Under the pieces are notes generated by a model, which searched no databases, had not been told where the DNA came from, and worked only from the letters and a program-made list of their open reading frames with translations. From an uncultured Octadecabacter sp. (GTDB lineage: Bacteria; Pseudomonadota; Alphaproteobacteria; Rhodobacterales; Rhodobacteraceae), in the NCBI GenBank assembly GCA_937891785.1, contig CALAGN010000119.1:1-56246 (forward strand): 56,246 nt of DNA. The letters are read 5' to 3'. The translations under genes and the position numbers were made by a program. Position 1 is the first letter of the stretch, and the number at the start of each line of letters is the position of its first letter. Shown piece by piece: positions 8,458-17,586 of the stretch.

Positions 8458-11400
8458 ATGAGCCACCTGCTCGATAGACTGAACTTCCTCCAGTCCAAGG
8501 AATTGGAGCAATTCTCAAATGGCCACGGGCAGGTGACCCGTGAAAACCGCGATTGGGAAGATACGTATCGCAATCGCTGGCGGCACGACAAAGTCGTCCG
8601 CTCGACCCATGGTGTGAACTGCACAGGGTCATGTAGCTGGAAAATTTACGTCAAATCCGGCATCGTTACTTGGGAAACCCAGCAAACAGATTATCCGCGC
8701 ACGCGGCCTGATCTGCCCAACCACGAACCACGTGGCTGTGCCCGTGGCGCGTCTTACAGCTGGTATCTATATTCCGCCAACCGCGTGAAAAATCCGCTGG
8801 TGCGTGGCAGGTTGATGAAAATCTGGCGCAAAATGCGGGAAACGATGGAACCCATCGCAGCATGGACAAAACTGCAAGGCGATCCGGTCTTGCGCGCGTC
8901 CTATGTTGAAAACCGTGGCATGGGCGGCTTTGTGCGCGCCACATGGGACGAAGCAACTGAAATCACCGCCGCTGCCAACGCCTATACGGCAAAAACATAC
9001 GGCCCCGACCGCGTTTTCGGCTTCTCGCCGATCCCTGCGATGTCGATGGTAAGCTACGCTGCTGGTTCGCGTTATCTGTCCCTGATGGGCGGCGTATGTA
9101 TGTCGTTTTATGACTGGTATTGCGATTTGCCACCAGCGTCCCCGATGACTTGGGGCGAACAAACCGACGTGCCGGAATCTGCTGACTGGTATAATGCCGG
9201 TTACCTGCTGCTCTGGGGGTCCAACGTGCCCCAGACACGCACACCGGACGCGCATTTCTATACCGAAGCCCGCTATAAGGGCACAAAATCCGCCGTTATC
9301 TGCCCCGACTATTCCGAAGCTGCTAAATTCGGCGATGTTTGGCTGAACGCCAAGCAGGGCACGGATGCAGCGCTGGCAATGGCCTTTGGCCACGTGATCC
9401 TGCGCGAATTCCACCTTGATCGTCAGACCGAATACTTCGAGGATTATGTCCGCAAATATTCCGACTTTCCGATGCTGGTGCAGCTGGACCAAAAAGATGG
9501 CCACCTTGTGCCGGGCCGATTCTTGCGGGCTGATGATCTGGCTGGCAAGCTTGGCGAAAAGAACAACCCCGAATGGAAAACGGTTGCTTTTGACGAAGTG
9601 TCAGACAGCCTTGTTTCGCCAAACGGGTCGGTTGGCTATCGCTGGGGCGAAGATGGTGAATGGAACCTTGAAGAAAAGGCCAACACCGCCGACACGCGCC
9701 TTAAGCTGAGCCTTGTTCTGGACGAAGATCACGACGATGTCGTGGCTGTTGATTTCCCATACTTTGGTGGGCAGACCTTTGGCCAGTTCAACACCGACGC
9801 CGAACACCCCGATATCCTGACACGCAACATTCCGGTCAAGATGATCAAAGGGCCAAAGGGCAAAAAGATCGCCGTGGCCACTGTGTTCGACCTGTTCTGC
9901 GCCAACTACGGTCTTGATCGTGGTCTGGGTGGTGATTGGGTCACGAATGACTACAACGACCAGATGCCCGGCACACCGGCTTGGGCTGAAAAGATCACCG
10001 GCGTTCCAGCCGACAAGATCATCCACGTCGCCCGCGAATTTGCGGATAACGCGGAAAAGACCACGGGTAAGTCGATGATCATCATCGGCGCCGCGATGAA
10101 CCACTGGTATCACATGGATATGAACTATCGTGGTGTCATCAACATGCTGGTCATGTGTGGCTGCGTGGGTCAATCGGGTGGTGGCTGGGCGCACTATGTG
10201 GGCCAAGAAAAGCTACGTCCACAGACCGGCTGGCAGCCGCTGGCATTCGGGTTGGACTGGAGCCGTCCACCACGGCACATGAACTCCACCTCGGCATGGT
10301 ATGCCCATTCGGATCAGTGGCGCTATGAAACCCTGGAAGCCAAGGAAATCCTGTCACCGACAGCACCTGACGGCGACTGGGACATCAACCTGATCGACTA
10401 TAACATCCGTGCCGAACGCATGGGCTGGCTGCCATCAGCGCCGCAGCTGAAAACCAACCCGCTTGAGGTCGCTAAATCTGCCAAAGCGGCAGGCAAGGAC
10501 ATTTCCGCTTATGTCGCGGAGAACCTGAAGTCAGGTGATCTGGAAATGTCGTGCGAAGACCCTGACAACCCAGCCAACTGGCCCCGCAACCTGTTTGTGT
10601 GGCGCTCCAACTTGCTGGGCTCGTCGGGTAAGGGACATGAATACTTCCTCAAGCACCTGCTGGGCACGGATCATGGCGTCATGGGCAAAGATCTGGGCCA
10701 AGACGGCGCGCAACTGCCCAAAGAAGCTGTGTGGCACAAGGATGCACCACGCGGCAAACTGGACCTGCTGGTCACGATCGACTTTCGTATGTCCACCACT
10801 TGCGTCTATTCCGATATCGTTCTGCCAACGGCGTCTTGGTACGAAAAAGACGACATGAACACATCGGACATGCACCCATTCATCCACCCGCTTCAGGCGG
10901 CAGTTGATCCTGCGTATGAAAGCAAGTCGGACTGGGAAATATTCAAGGCGATTGCAAAGAAGTTCCAAGAAATCACCCCCGGCTATTTGGAAAAAGAAAC
11001 CGACGTTGTCTTGCTGCCGATCCTGCACGACACCCCTGCGGAAATCGCGCAGGATCAGGTGCTGGACTGGAAGAAGGGCGAATGCGATCTGATCCCCGGC
11101 AAAACTGCGCCAGCCTTTGTGACTGTCGAGCGCGATTACACGGCGATCTACGACCGCTTTACAGCACTTGGGCCATTGCTTGATAAATTGGGCAACGGCG
11201 GCAAAGGTATCAGCTGGGACACCCAAACCGAGATCGACAACCTGTCGGCCCTCAACGGGGTCCAACTGGATGGTGCTGCGGCGGGCCGCCCTAAAATCGA
11301 GACGGCGATTGATGCCTGCGAAGTCATTCTGATGCTGGCACCGGAAACCAACGGCGAAGTGGCCGTGAAAGCGTGGCACGCACTGGAAAAGGCCACAGGG

Positions 11401-12192
11401 CGCGAGCATGCGCATCTGGCCGAAGGCGAGCAACACAACAAGATCCGCTTCCGCGATATTGCAGCACAACCACGCAAGATCATTTCCAGCCCAACATGGT
11501 CGGGAATTGAGAGCGAGAAGGTCAGCTATAACGCCGGTTATACCAACGTCCACGAATTGATCCCATGGCGCACCCTGACGGGTCGCCAACAGCTTTATCA
11601 GGATCACCTGTGGATGCGGGCATTCGGCGAAGGTCTGATGTCGTATCGCCCACCTGTTGATCTGAAAACGATCACGGCGGATGTGCTCGATGATGGTGAC
11701 ACGCTTGTGCTCAACTTCATCACGCCCCACCAGAAATGGGGTATCCATTCGACCTATACTGACAACCTGCTGATGCTGACGCTGAACAGGGGCGGGCCGG
11801 TGGTCTGGATTTCCGAAGTCGACGCCAAATCGGCGGGGATCAAGGATAACGACTGGATCGAAGCCTATAACATCAACGGGGCGCTGACTGCGCGTGCCGT
11901 GGTGTCCCAGCGGATCAAAGAAGGCACGGCCTTTATGTATCACGCGCAGGAAAAGATCGTGAACACACCCGGGTCCGAAAAGACCGGCAACCGTGGCGGT
12001 ATCCACAACTCGGTGACCCGCACCACGATGAAGCCCACGCATATGATCGGCGGCTATGCCCACCAGTCATACGGCTTCAACTACTACGGCACGGTCGGCT
12101 CGAACCGCGACGAGTTCGTCGTGATCCGGAAAATGAAAAATGTCGACTGGCTCGACAATGGAGCAACCCCAGCAGTGGAGGCAGCAGAATGA
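8458..12192 (+). CDS. narG: Respiratory nitrate reductase, alpha subunit
   Basis: The 1244-residue molybdenum catalytic subunit of the membrane-bound, cytoplasm-facing nitrate reductase, close to the usual 1247. The FS0 [4Fe-4S] ligands are visible as H51, C55, C59 and C94 (motif HGVNCTGSC, then GCARG). The molybdenum-ligand region YDWYCDLPPASP, whose Asp binds Mo in the E. coli enzyme, is intact. It transfers electrons from NarH to nitrate at the bis-MGD cofactor. The open frame begins at GTG 8419, but ATG 8458 has AGGAGA at the correct distance and gives the family N-terminus MSHLLDRL. Its TGA overlaps the narH ATG (ATGA). Confidence 0.97.
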   Translation: MSHLLDRLNFLQSKELEQFSNGHGQVTRENRDWEDTYRNRWRHDKVVRSTHGVNCTGSCSWKIYVKSGIVTWETQQTDYPRTRPDLPNHEPRGCARGASYSWYLYSANRVKNPLVRGRLMKIWRKMRETMEPIAAWTKLQGDPVLRASYVENRGMGGFVRATWDEATEITAAANAYTAKTYGPDRVFGFSPIPAMSMVSYAAGSRYLSLMGGVCMSFYDWYCDLPPASPMTWGEQTDVPESADWYNAGYLLLWGSNVPQTRTPDAHFYTEARYKGTKSAVICPDYSEAAKFGDVWLNAKQGTDAALAMAFGHVILREFHLDRQTEYFEDYVRKYSDFPMLVQLDQKDGHLVPGRFLRADDLAGKLGEKNNPEWKTVAFDEVSDSLVSPNGSVGYRWGEDGEWNLEEKANTADTRLKLSLVLDEDHDDVVAVDFPYFGGQTFGQFNTDAEHPDILTRNIPVKMIKGPKGKKIAVATVFDLFCANYGLDRGLGGDWVTNDYNDQMPGTPAWAEKITGVPADKIIHVAREFADNAEKTTGKSMIIIGAAMNHWYHMDMNYRGVINMLVMCGCVGQSGGGWAHYVGQEKLRPQTGWQPLAFGLDWSRPPRHMNSTSAWYAHSDQWRYETLEAKEILSPTAPDGDWDINLIDYNIRAERMGWLPSAPQLKTNPLEVAKSAKAAGKDISAYVAENLKSGDLEMSCEDPDNPANWPRNLFVWRSNLLGSSGKGHEYFLKHLLGTDHGVMGKDLGQDGAQLPKEAVWHKDAPRGKLDLLVTIDFRMSTTCVYSDIVLPTASWYEKDDMNTSDMHPFIHPLQAAVDPAYESKSDWEIFKAIAKKFQEITPGYLEKETDVVLLPILHDTPAEIAQDQVLDWKKGECDLIPGKTAPAFVTVERDYTAIYDRFTALGPLLDKLGNGGKGISWDTQTEIDNLSALNGVQLDGAAAGRPKIETAIDACEVILMLAPETNGEVAVKAWHALEKATGREHAHLAEGEQHNKIRFRDIAAQPRKIISSPTWSGIESEKVSYNAGYTNVHELIPWRTLTGRQQLYQDHLWMRAFGEGLMSYRPPVDLKTITADVLDDGDTLVLNFITPHQKWGIHSTYTDNLLMLTLNRGGPVVWISEVDAKSAGIKDNDWIEAYNINGALTARAVVSQRIKEGTAFMYHAQEKIVNTPGSEKTGNRGGIHNSVTRTTMKPTHMIGGYAHQSYGFNYYGTVGSNRDEFVVIRKMKNVDWLDNGATPAVEAAE

Positions 12193-13712
12193 AAGTTCGC
12201 GCACAAATAGGCATGGTGCTGAACCTTGATAAATGCATCGGCTGTCACACCTGTTCCGTGACGTGCAAAAACGTCTGGACCAGCCGTGACGGCGTTGAAT
12301 ACGCATGGTTTAACAACGTCGAAACCAAACCCGGCCTTGGTTATCCTACGGATTGGGAAAATCAGGCCAAATGGAAGGGCGGCTGGGAACGCACACAATC
12401 TGGCAAGCTCCAGCCCCGTCAGGGTGGCAAATGGCGGGTTCTGGCCAATATCTTTGGCAACCCCGACCTGCCCGAAATCGACGACTACTATGAGCCATTC
12501 GATTTCGACTACGACCACCTGAAAAGCGCGCCCGAAGGCAAGGCATTCCCAACGGCGCGCCCACGCTCAAAGATCACCGGCAAGCGGATGCAGAAGATCG
12601 AAAAGGGTCCCAACTGGGAAGAAATCCTTGGCGGCGAATTTGAGAAACGCTCGGGGGATTACAACTTTGAGGGTATCCAGAAGCAGATGTATGGCGAATA
12701 TGAAAATACATTCATGATGTATTTGCCGCGTCTGTGCGAACACTGCCTGAACCCTGCCTGTGTTGCATCCTGCCCATCGGGTGCGATCTACAAGCGCGAA
12801 GAAGACGGTATCGTGCTGATCGACCAAGAAAAATGTCGCGGCTGGCGCATGTGTGTGTCGGGCTGTCCCTACAAAAAGATCTACTACAACTGGGAAAGCG
12901 GCAAATCCGAGAAATGCACCCTGTGTTACCCGCGTATCGAAAGCGGCAACCCAACGGTCTGTTCGGAAACCTGCGTCGGACGTATCCGCTACCTTGGCGT
13001 GATGTTGTATGACGCCGACAAGATCGCCGAAGCGGCCAGCGTTTCGGACGAAAAGGATCTTTACGATGCCCAGCTGGGCGTCTTCCTTGATCCCAATGAT
13101 CCGGCCGTAATCGAAGCCGCGCGCGCTGATGGTGTTCCCGATGACTGGATCAAAGCGGCCCGCGAAAGCCCGATCTGGAAGATGGCGATGGACTGGAAGA
13201 TCGCGTTTCCGCTGCACCCAGAATACCGGACCTTGCCGATGGTATGGTATATTCCGCCACTTTCACCGATCCAGAACGCTGCCGAAGCCGGCGCGATCAG
13301 TTCCAAGAACGGGATGCCAGACGTTAAAAACCTGCGTATTCCCGTGAAATACCTCGCCAATATGCTGACAGCGGGTGACGAAACCCCTGTTGTAACGGCG
13401 CTGGAACGGATGCTGGCGATGCGTGCCTATATGCGCTCCAAGACCGTTGAGGGCGTAATTGACGAAGGCGTCGCCGAAAGCGTGGGCCTTTCGGGTCGTA
13501 TCATCGAGGACATGTATAAAATCATGGCCATCGCTGACTACGAGGATCGTTTCGTGATCCCCACAACCCACCGCGAACAGGTCGAAGACGCCTATGACCT
13601 CAAGGGTGGCTGCGGCTTTACCGACACAAACGGGTGTTCCACAGGGATTTCCAAAGGCTCGCTGTTTGGCGGCAAGAAGAAGCCCCTCAAAATACCGACG
13701 GAGATGAAGTAA
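12189..13712 (+). CDS. narH: Respiratory nitrate reductase, beta subunit
   Basis: The 507-residue iron-sulfur subunit that wires NarI haems to NarG. The first cluster motif is C16-x2-C19-x2-C22-x3-C26. Further groups follow: CEHCLNPACVASCPSG, CRGWRMCVSGCP and CTLCYPRIESG. In CRGWRMC a tryptophan replaces one cysteine, which marks the [3Fe-4S] cluster of all NarH proteins. The gene overlaps narG by 4 bases, and its stop overlaps the narJ start as TAATG, which implies coupled translation. Confidence 0.97.
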   Translation: MKVRAQIGMVLNLDKCIGCHTCSVTCKNVWTSRDGVEYAWFNNVETKPGLGYPTDWENQAKWKGGWERTQSGKLQPRQGGKWRVLANIFGNPDLPEIDDYYEPFDFDYDHLKSAPEGKAFPTARPRSKITGKRMQKIEKGPNWEEILGGEFEKRSGDYNFEGIQKQMYGEYENTFMMYLPRLCEHCLNPACVASCPSGAIYKREEDGIVLIDQEKCRGWRMCVSGCPYKKIYYNWESGKSEKCTLCYPRIESGNPTVCSETCVGRIRYLGVMLYDADKIAEAASVSDEKDLYDAQLGVFLDPNDPAVIEAARADGVPDDWIKAARESPIWKMAMDWKIAFPLHPEYRTLPMVWYIPPLSPIQNAAEAGAISSKNGMPDVKNLRIPVKYLANMLTAGDETPVVTALERMLAMRAYMRSKTVEGVIDEGVAESVGLSGRIIEDMYKIMAIADYEDRFVIPTTHREQVEDAYDLKGGCGFTDTNGCSTGISKGSLFGGKKKPLKIPTEMK

Positions 13713-14416
13713 TGGACCGCACATTAAAGGCGATTTCGTTGATCCTGAGTTACCCGACGCTGGAATTGCAGCAGGCTATGCCGGAAATTGGCGGCGTTCT
13801 TGCCGCCGACACCCGCTTGACTGCGGCAGCGCGTCGCGACCTGCGCCCGGTGGTGGAGGAGCTTGCCGGGCGCGACATCTACGCGCTTCAAGAGCAATAC
13901 GTGATGCTGTTTGATCGCTCGCGCACACTATCGTTGAACCTGTTTGAACACGTGCACGGCGAAAGCCGTGACCGTGGCGGTGCGATGGTATCCTTGATCG
14001 AAACCTACCGTGATGGCGGCTTTGAACCTGCCACCTCGGAACTGCCCGATCACCTTCCGGTTCTGTTGGAATTCCTGGCCACGCGTTCCCAAACTGAGGG
14101 TCAGGAAACGTTGGCGGACGCGGCCCATATCTTTGAAGCACTTGTGACGCGGCTTGCCCGCCGCGAAAGTGCCTATGGTGCCGTGTTCGCCGCGCTTTCC
14201 CAACTTGCCGCTGTCGAGGCGGACAGTGAAGCGGTCGCTGCGATGCTGGCTGAACCAGAAGTCGATCCAACCGATCTTGAGGCGCTCGACGAGGTCTGGG
14301 AGGAAAGCGAAGTGTTGTTTGGCCCCGATCCTAATGCGGGCTGCCCACAGGTGCGCGATATGCTGTCGCGCATGGACACACCGATCAACCCGAGCCCGCG
14401 TCAAGCGGCAGAATAG
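13712..14416 (+). CDS. narJ: Nitrate reductase assembly chaperone
   Basis: A 234-residue, mostly helical TorD/NarJ-family chaperone that holds NarGH for molybdenum cofactor insertion and delivery to NarI. Family segments include AISLILSYPTLELQ at the start and LNLFEHVHGESRDRG around residue 70, with an acidic C-terminal part. The open frame extends upstream into narH, but the ATG that overlaps the narH stop (TAATG at 13711-13714) gives the correct N-terminus MDRTLKA. narI follows 12 bases after its stop. Confidence 0.93.
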   Translation: MDRTLKAISLILSYPTLELQQAMPEIGGVLAADTRLTAAARRDLRPVVEELAGRDIYALQEQYVMLFDRSRTLSLNLFEHVHGESRDRGGAMVSLIETYRDGGFEPATSELPDHLPVLLEFLATRSQTEGQETLADAAHIFEALVTRLARRESAYGAVFAALSQLAAVEADSEAVAAMLAEPEVDPTDLEALDEVWEESEVLFGPDPNAGCPQVRDMLSRMDTPINPSPRQAAE

Positions 14417-14428
14417 GGAGACACGCAT

Positions 14429-15166
14429 ATGTTGCACGACATCGACTTTTTCATCTTTGGGGTTATGCCCTATATCGCGCTCACGGTGCTGATCGTGGGA
14501 TCTGTTGCCCGCTACGAACGTGATCCATACACTTGGAAATCTTCATCCAGCCAGCTTTTGCGCCGCAAACAGCTGATCTGGGGTTCGATCTTTTTCCACG
14601 TGGGTATCATCACCGTATTTGGCGGCCACTTGGTTGGATTGTTCACGCCCGTAGCGGTGCTTGATGCGCTTGGCGTTCCATATGTTGCAAAACAATGGCT
14701 GGCCGTGATCCTTGGTGGCACGGCGGGTATCATTTCGCTGGTCGGTGCGACGATGTTGATCCATCGCCGCGTGTTTGATCCGCGTATTTGGCGTCATTCC
14801 AGCTTTGCCGACATTGGCATTCTTGTGCTGATCTGGCTGCAATTGCTGATCGGTTTGGCAACAATCACGCTGACATTGCAGCACATGGACGGCGTGGAAA
14901 TGGTCCGCTTCATGACATGGTCGCAATCGGTGGTTCTGCTCAAAGTTAACGCTTGGGCGATGGTTGTAGATGTGCACTGGCTTTATAAGACGCACATCTT
15001 CCTTGGCCTACTCATCACGATCCTGTTCCCGTTCACGCGCCTTGTGCACATGATCTCGGGCTTTGCGGCACCGTTCCGGTATCTGATGCGTCCCGGCTAT
15101 CAGATTGTGCGATCGCGCCGCCAGAAACCTCTTGCTGAACGCAAGACAACCACACCAGCGGAGTAA
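14429..15166 (+). CDS. narI: Respiratory nitrate reductase, gamma (cytochrome b) subunit
   Basis: The 245-residue quinol-oxidising dihaem cytochrome b with five membrane helices. Haem-ligand histidines are visible at H57 and H67 (FHVGIITVFGGH) and as a pair 18 residues apart in helix V (THIFLG to LVH), the E. coli spacing. It takes electrons from quinol at the periplasmic side and passes them to NarH. AGGGAGA precedes the ATG. The next gene begins 6 bases after its stop. Confidence 0.96.
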   Translation: MLHDIDFFIFGVMPYIALTVLIVGSVARYERDPYTWKSSSSQLLRRKQLIWGSIFFHVGIITVFGGHLVGLFTPVAVLDALGVPYVAKQWLAVILGGTAGIISLVGATMLIHRRVFDPRIWRHSSFADIGILVLIWLQLLIGLATITLTLQHMDGVEMVRFMTWSQSVVLLKVNAWAMVVDVHWLYKTHIFLGLLITILFPFTRLVHMISGFAAPFRYLMRPGYQIVRSRRQKPLAERKTTTPAE

Positions 15167-15171
15167 GCGCT

Positions 15172-15972
15172 ATGAATGCAGGCCTTTTCCCCGATCTGGT
15201 CGTCAATGGTGAACTCGTGCCCCATGCCGTTGTGGCCGCCGAAACGCAAAACCATGAAGCGCCCAAAGGAAAACCCGGCATCGCTTGGCGTAAGGCCGCC
15301 AATGCTGTCGCGATCCGCACGCTTTTGCTTCAAGAAGCGCGGCGTCGCGAAATTGCCGCGACCCCCGAAGAGGTCGGGCCGGGTCGCTTTGAAACAGACG
15401 AGGAGGCCCTGATAAGGGGCCTTCTTGACCAAGCCATCGAGGTGCCTTTGCCCACCGACGAAGACGTGACGGCTGAATGGGTCAAAGATCCGTCACGCTT
15501 TCGCTCTCCACCCCTGTGGGAGGTGTCACATATCTTGTGCATCTGCGATCCACGCGACGAGGATGCCCGCAACAAGGCCCTCGTGCGGGCCAGCGCCATT
15601 CAGGCCTTGGTCGAAAAATCCGACGCCAGAGGATTTGCAGCGATGGCCGCACGCGAAAGCGATTGCGGGTCCAAATCATCGGGCGGCGCGTTGGGTCAGC
15701 TTGGCCCCGGTGACACGGTGCCGGAATTCGAAGCTGCCCTGCGCCCACTTGGCGCTGGTGAAATGACCGGCGAGCCGGTCCTGACGCGCCACGGCTATCA
15801 CATCATTCGCATGGACGCGGTTGCCGAAGGCCAGGTGCTGCCGTTCGATACCGTAAAAAGCAAGATCGCAGAGGCCATGGAAAAAGCATCCTGGGCCAAA
15901 ACATCCCGCGAATTCATCGCCACGCTTGTCGCGGATGCAGAAATCAAAGGGGCTGAGTTGGCGGCAATCTGA
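15172..15972 (+). CDS. PpiC/parvulin-type peptidyl-prolyl isomerase of the nar operon
   Basis: A 266-residue protein with a C-terminal parvulin domain (about residues 120-225): WEVSHILCICDP, a SKSSGGALGQLGPGD stretch and HGYHIIRMD. The N-terminal part is helical, as in NifM and SurA-like chaperones. No signal peptide is visible, so it should be cytoplasmic, on the same side as NarGH. PpiC genes often close narGHJI operons in other proteobacteria, which suggests help in folding or maturation of the reductase; this is inference. The spacing of 6 bases from narI places it in the operon. Confidence 0.85.
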   Translation: MNAGLFPDLVVNGELVPHAVVAAETQNHEAPKGKPGIAWRKAANAVAIRTLLLQEARRREIAATPEEVGPGRFETDEEALIRGLLDQAIEVPLPTDEDVTAEWVKDPSRFRSPPLWEVSHILCICDPRDEDARNKALVRASAIQALVEKSDARGFAAMAARESDCGSKSSGGALGQLGPGDTVPEFEAALRPLGAGEMTGEPVLTRHGYHIIRMDAVAEGQVLPFDTVKSKIAEAMEKASWAKTSREFIATLVADAEIKGAELAAI

Positions 15973-15990
15973 TCTGAAAGGTGTAAGGTG

Positions 15991-16566
15991 ATGGAACGGG
16001 AAGACCCCAGCGCACGGATGAGTTCACGCGGGCAAGCGCGGCCCGCGGATCTGTTCACGAACCCGCTCAATTTCATCGCCGAGGTCCACATGCGCGAGCG
16101 CGAAATTTGCGCCATGATCGATACGATCGCCACAAATGATGTCCCTAACGAAGCTGACTGTGCGGCGGTGGCCGCGTTTTTAAGGTGTCAATTGCCGCGC
16201 CACCTTGAAGACGAGGAACTGGATCTTTTTCCGATGATGTTGGCGCGCTGCGATCCCGAGGACGATATCGGGCCGGTCATAGAAAAGTTACTGCACGACC
16301 GCGGTCATGCAGCCGTCGACACACCGGAAATCCTGTTGGTGCTTGACGACGGGGCGGCGATTAAGACCGGGTTCGATGACGTGGCGCGCGCGATGTTTCT
16401 GGCCTTTGCCAGTCATTCACGCCGCCATCTGATCCTAGAGAACGCTATTATCCTGCCGATTGCCCGTGCGCGGCTGACGGCCAAAGACTTGAAATTGATG
16501 CGACAACACATGCTTGAAAGGCGCGGGCTTGATGTGCTGCTTGCCCGGTTTGCGCCGCCTCACTAG
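15991..16566 (+). CDS. Hemerythrin-domain protein
   Basis: A 191-residue helical protein with the scattered His/Glu/Asp ligands expected of a di-iron hemerythrin HHE domain: HMRERE, LPRHLEDEELDLFP and SHSRRHLILENAIILP. Such domains bind oxygen or nitric oxide, or repair iron centres damaged by them (YtfE/Ric type). GTG 15988 and ATG 15991 are adjacent; the ATG is preferred. Located directly behind the nar PpiC gene, it may guard the iron-sulfur and molybdenum centres of the nitrate reductase against nitric oxide or oxygen. That role is inferred only from position. Confidence 0.82.
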   Translation: MEREDPSARMSSRGQARPADLFTNPLNFIAEVHMREREICAMIDTIATNDVPNEADCAAVAAFLRCQLPRHLEDEELDLFPMMLARCDPEDDIGPVIEKLLHDRGHAAVDTPEILLVLDDGAAIKTGFDDVARAMFLAFASHSRRHLILENAIILPIARARLTAKDLKLMRQHMLERRGLDVLLARFAPPH

Positions 16567-16596
16567 AATCACGACGACTGACAAGGAATACCTGAC

Positions 16597-17091
16597 ATGA
16601 AAATTGCATACACAATGGCCCCCGGGCGCGGCGACACCGATTTGCTACTTTACGCATTGGCCCAAACCCTTGCAGGGCAGGGGCATCGCACCTGTGGTGT
16701 TGTGCAGATCAACACAGACCGCCCCGACGAAGGCCCATGTGACATGGACGTTCAAGTCCTGCCAGACGGTGCGATCTTGCGGATTTCGCAGACCTTGGGG
16801 CGTGAATCTATCGGCTGCCGTCTTGATCCCAACGCGCTTGAAACGGCCGTTGGTCTGGTCGAGGTCAGCTTGGCGCAGGGGGTCGACTGCCTGATCATCA
16901 ACAAATTCGGCAAACACGAGAGCGAGGGTCGCGGCTTTCGCGCCGCGATCGCCGAAGCCCTGTCGCAAGATATCCCTGTGATCGTCGGGCTGAACACGCT
17001 GAACCAACCCGCATTCATGGAATTCTGCGGCGATTTGGCTGTTGAACTACCACCAGAAAAAGGCGCGCTAACGGACTGGATTTGCACGTAA
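16597..17091 (+). CDS. DUF2478 family protein
   Basis: A 164-residue protein of the DUF2478 family. It begins with MAPGRGDTD in place of a P-loop and contains LIINKFGKHESEGRGFR, which recalls the base-recognition and switch-like motifs of nucleotide-binding folds. Related proteins are often encoded near molybdenum transport or molybdoenzyme genes. It follows the hemerythrin gene by 30 bases with AAGGA ahead of its ATG, and is the last gene of the nar block. A role in molybdenum or cofactor supply for NarG is plausible but unproven. No terminator is visible before the tRNA at 17144. Confidence 0.75.
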   Translation: MKIAYTMAPGRGDTDLLLYALAQTLAGQGHRTCGVVQINTDRPDEGPCDMDVQVLPDGAILRISQTLGRESIGCRLDPNALETAVGLVEVSLAQGVDCLIINKFGKHESEGRGFRAAIAEALSQDIPVIVGLNTLNQPAFMEFCGDLAVELPPEKGALTDWICT

Positions 17092-17143
17092 ATTCTAAAT
17101 TCGCAGCAAGCAGCCTAGCAGGGTATTTCGCACAATGTTGGGG

Positions 17144-17220
17144 TGGTAGGCCCGGCAGGACTTGAACCCGCAACCAAAGCGTTATGAGCGCTCTGCTCTA
17201 ACCAGTTGAGCTACAGGCCC
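17144..17220 (-). tRNA. tRNA with CAT anticodon (probable Ile2, otherwise elongator Met)
   Basis: On the minus strand the 77-base gene folds into a full cloverleaf: acceptor GGGCCTG/CGGGCCT with a G1-U72 wobble, anticodon loop CTCATAA, T-arm GCGGG-TTCAAGT-CCTGC, and an encoded CCA at 17144-17146. The anticodon is CAT. C4-G69 and C5-G68 match the pairs TilS uses to recognise tRNA-Ile2, and the body resembles E. coli ileX, so lysidine-modified Ile2 is favoured over elongator Met. Confidence 0.88.
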
Positions 17221-17343
17221 CCCGTGCGTGTCGTATCACGGCGCGCGGGGTGGTCAAGACGCGGATAAGATTTTCTTGGAAGATTGGCAGTTTCTGTTAA
17301 CAACGTAGCCACAACTTTGATTGTTCTGAAAGGGCAAATTACT

Positions 17344-17580
17344 ATGAGATTAATTTTGACTTGCGCGACGTTTATCACCACGGCGAGCGCATCGTTTGCT
17401 GGAATGAACTGGTCACCTTCGCCCTCCGTATCATCTGGCGGTGACGGAAGCGGTGCGCTGATCGTGTTGTTGGTTATTGGTGCGTTATTTCTGGTAAATG
17501 GTGCACGGCCCTCAACCACGCGCAACACCGCGCCGCGCAATAGCGCTGACCAAGATGACGACATTATCATGAAGTTCTAA
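17344..17580 (+). CDS. Small exported or membrane-anchored hypothetical protein
   Basis: A 78-residue protein with a cleavable-looking signal peptide (LILTCATFITTASASFAG), a short Ser/Gly-rich linker, a hydrophobic helix ALIVLLVIGALFLVNGA, and a polar acidic tail. AAAGGG lies 9 bases before ATG 17344. It resembles small membrane proteins annotated only as hypothetical in relatives. It lies alone between the tRNA and the convergent sterol desaturase gene. No function is proposed. Confidence 0.55.
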   Translation: MRLILTCATFITTASASFAGMNWSPSPSVSSGGDGSGALIVLLVIGALFLVNGARPSTTRNTAPRNSADQDDDIIMKF

Positions 17581-17586
17581 GTGCGT

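Noticed and set aside
7683-8624. 313-codon frame antisense to narK2 and narG
   Set aside because: Crosses a gene boundary and the hairpin region; composition is that of reversed coding sequence.
10531-12063. 510-codon open frame antisense to narG
   Set aside because: It lies wholly opposite a fully conserved narG, has no family motif, and arises from the high GC codon pattern of narG.
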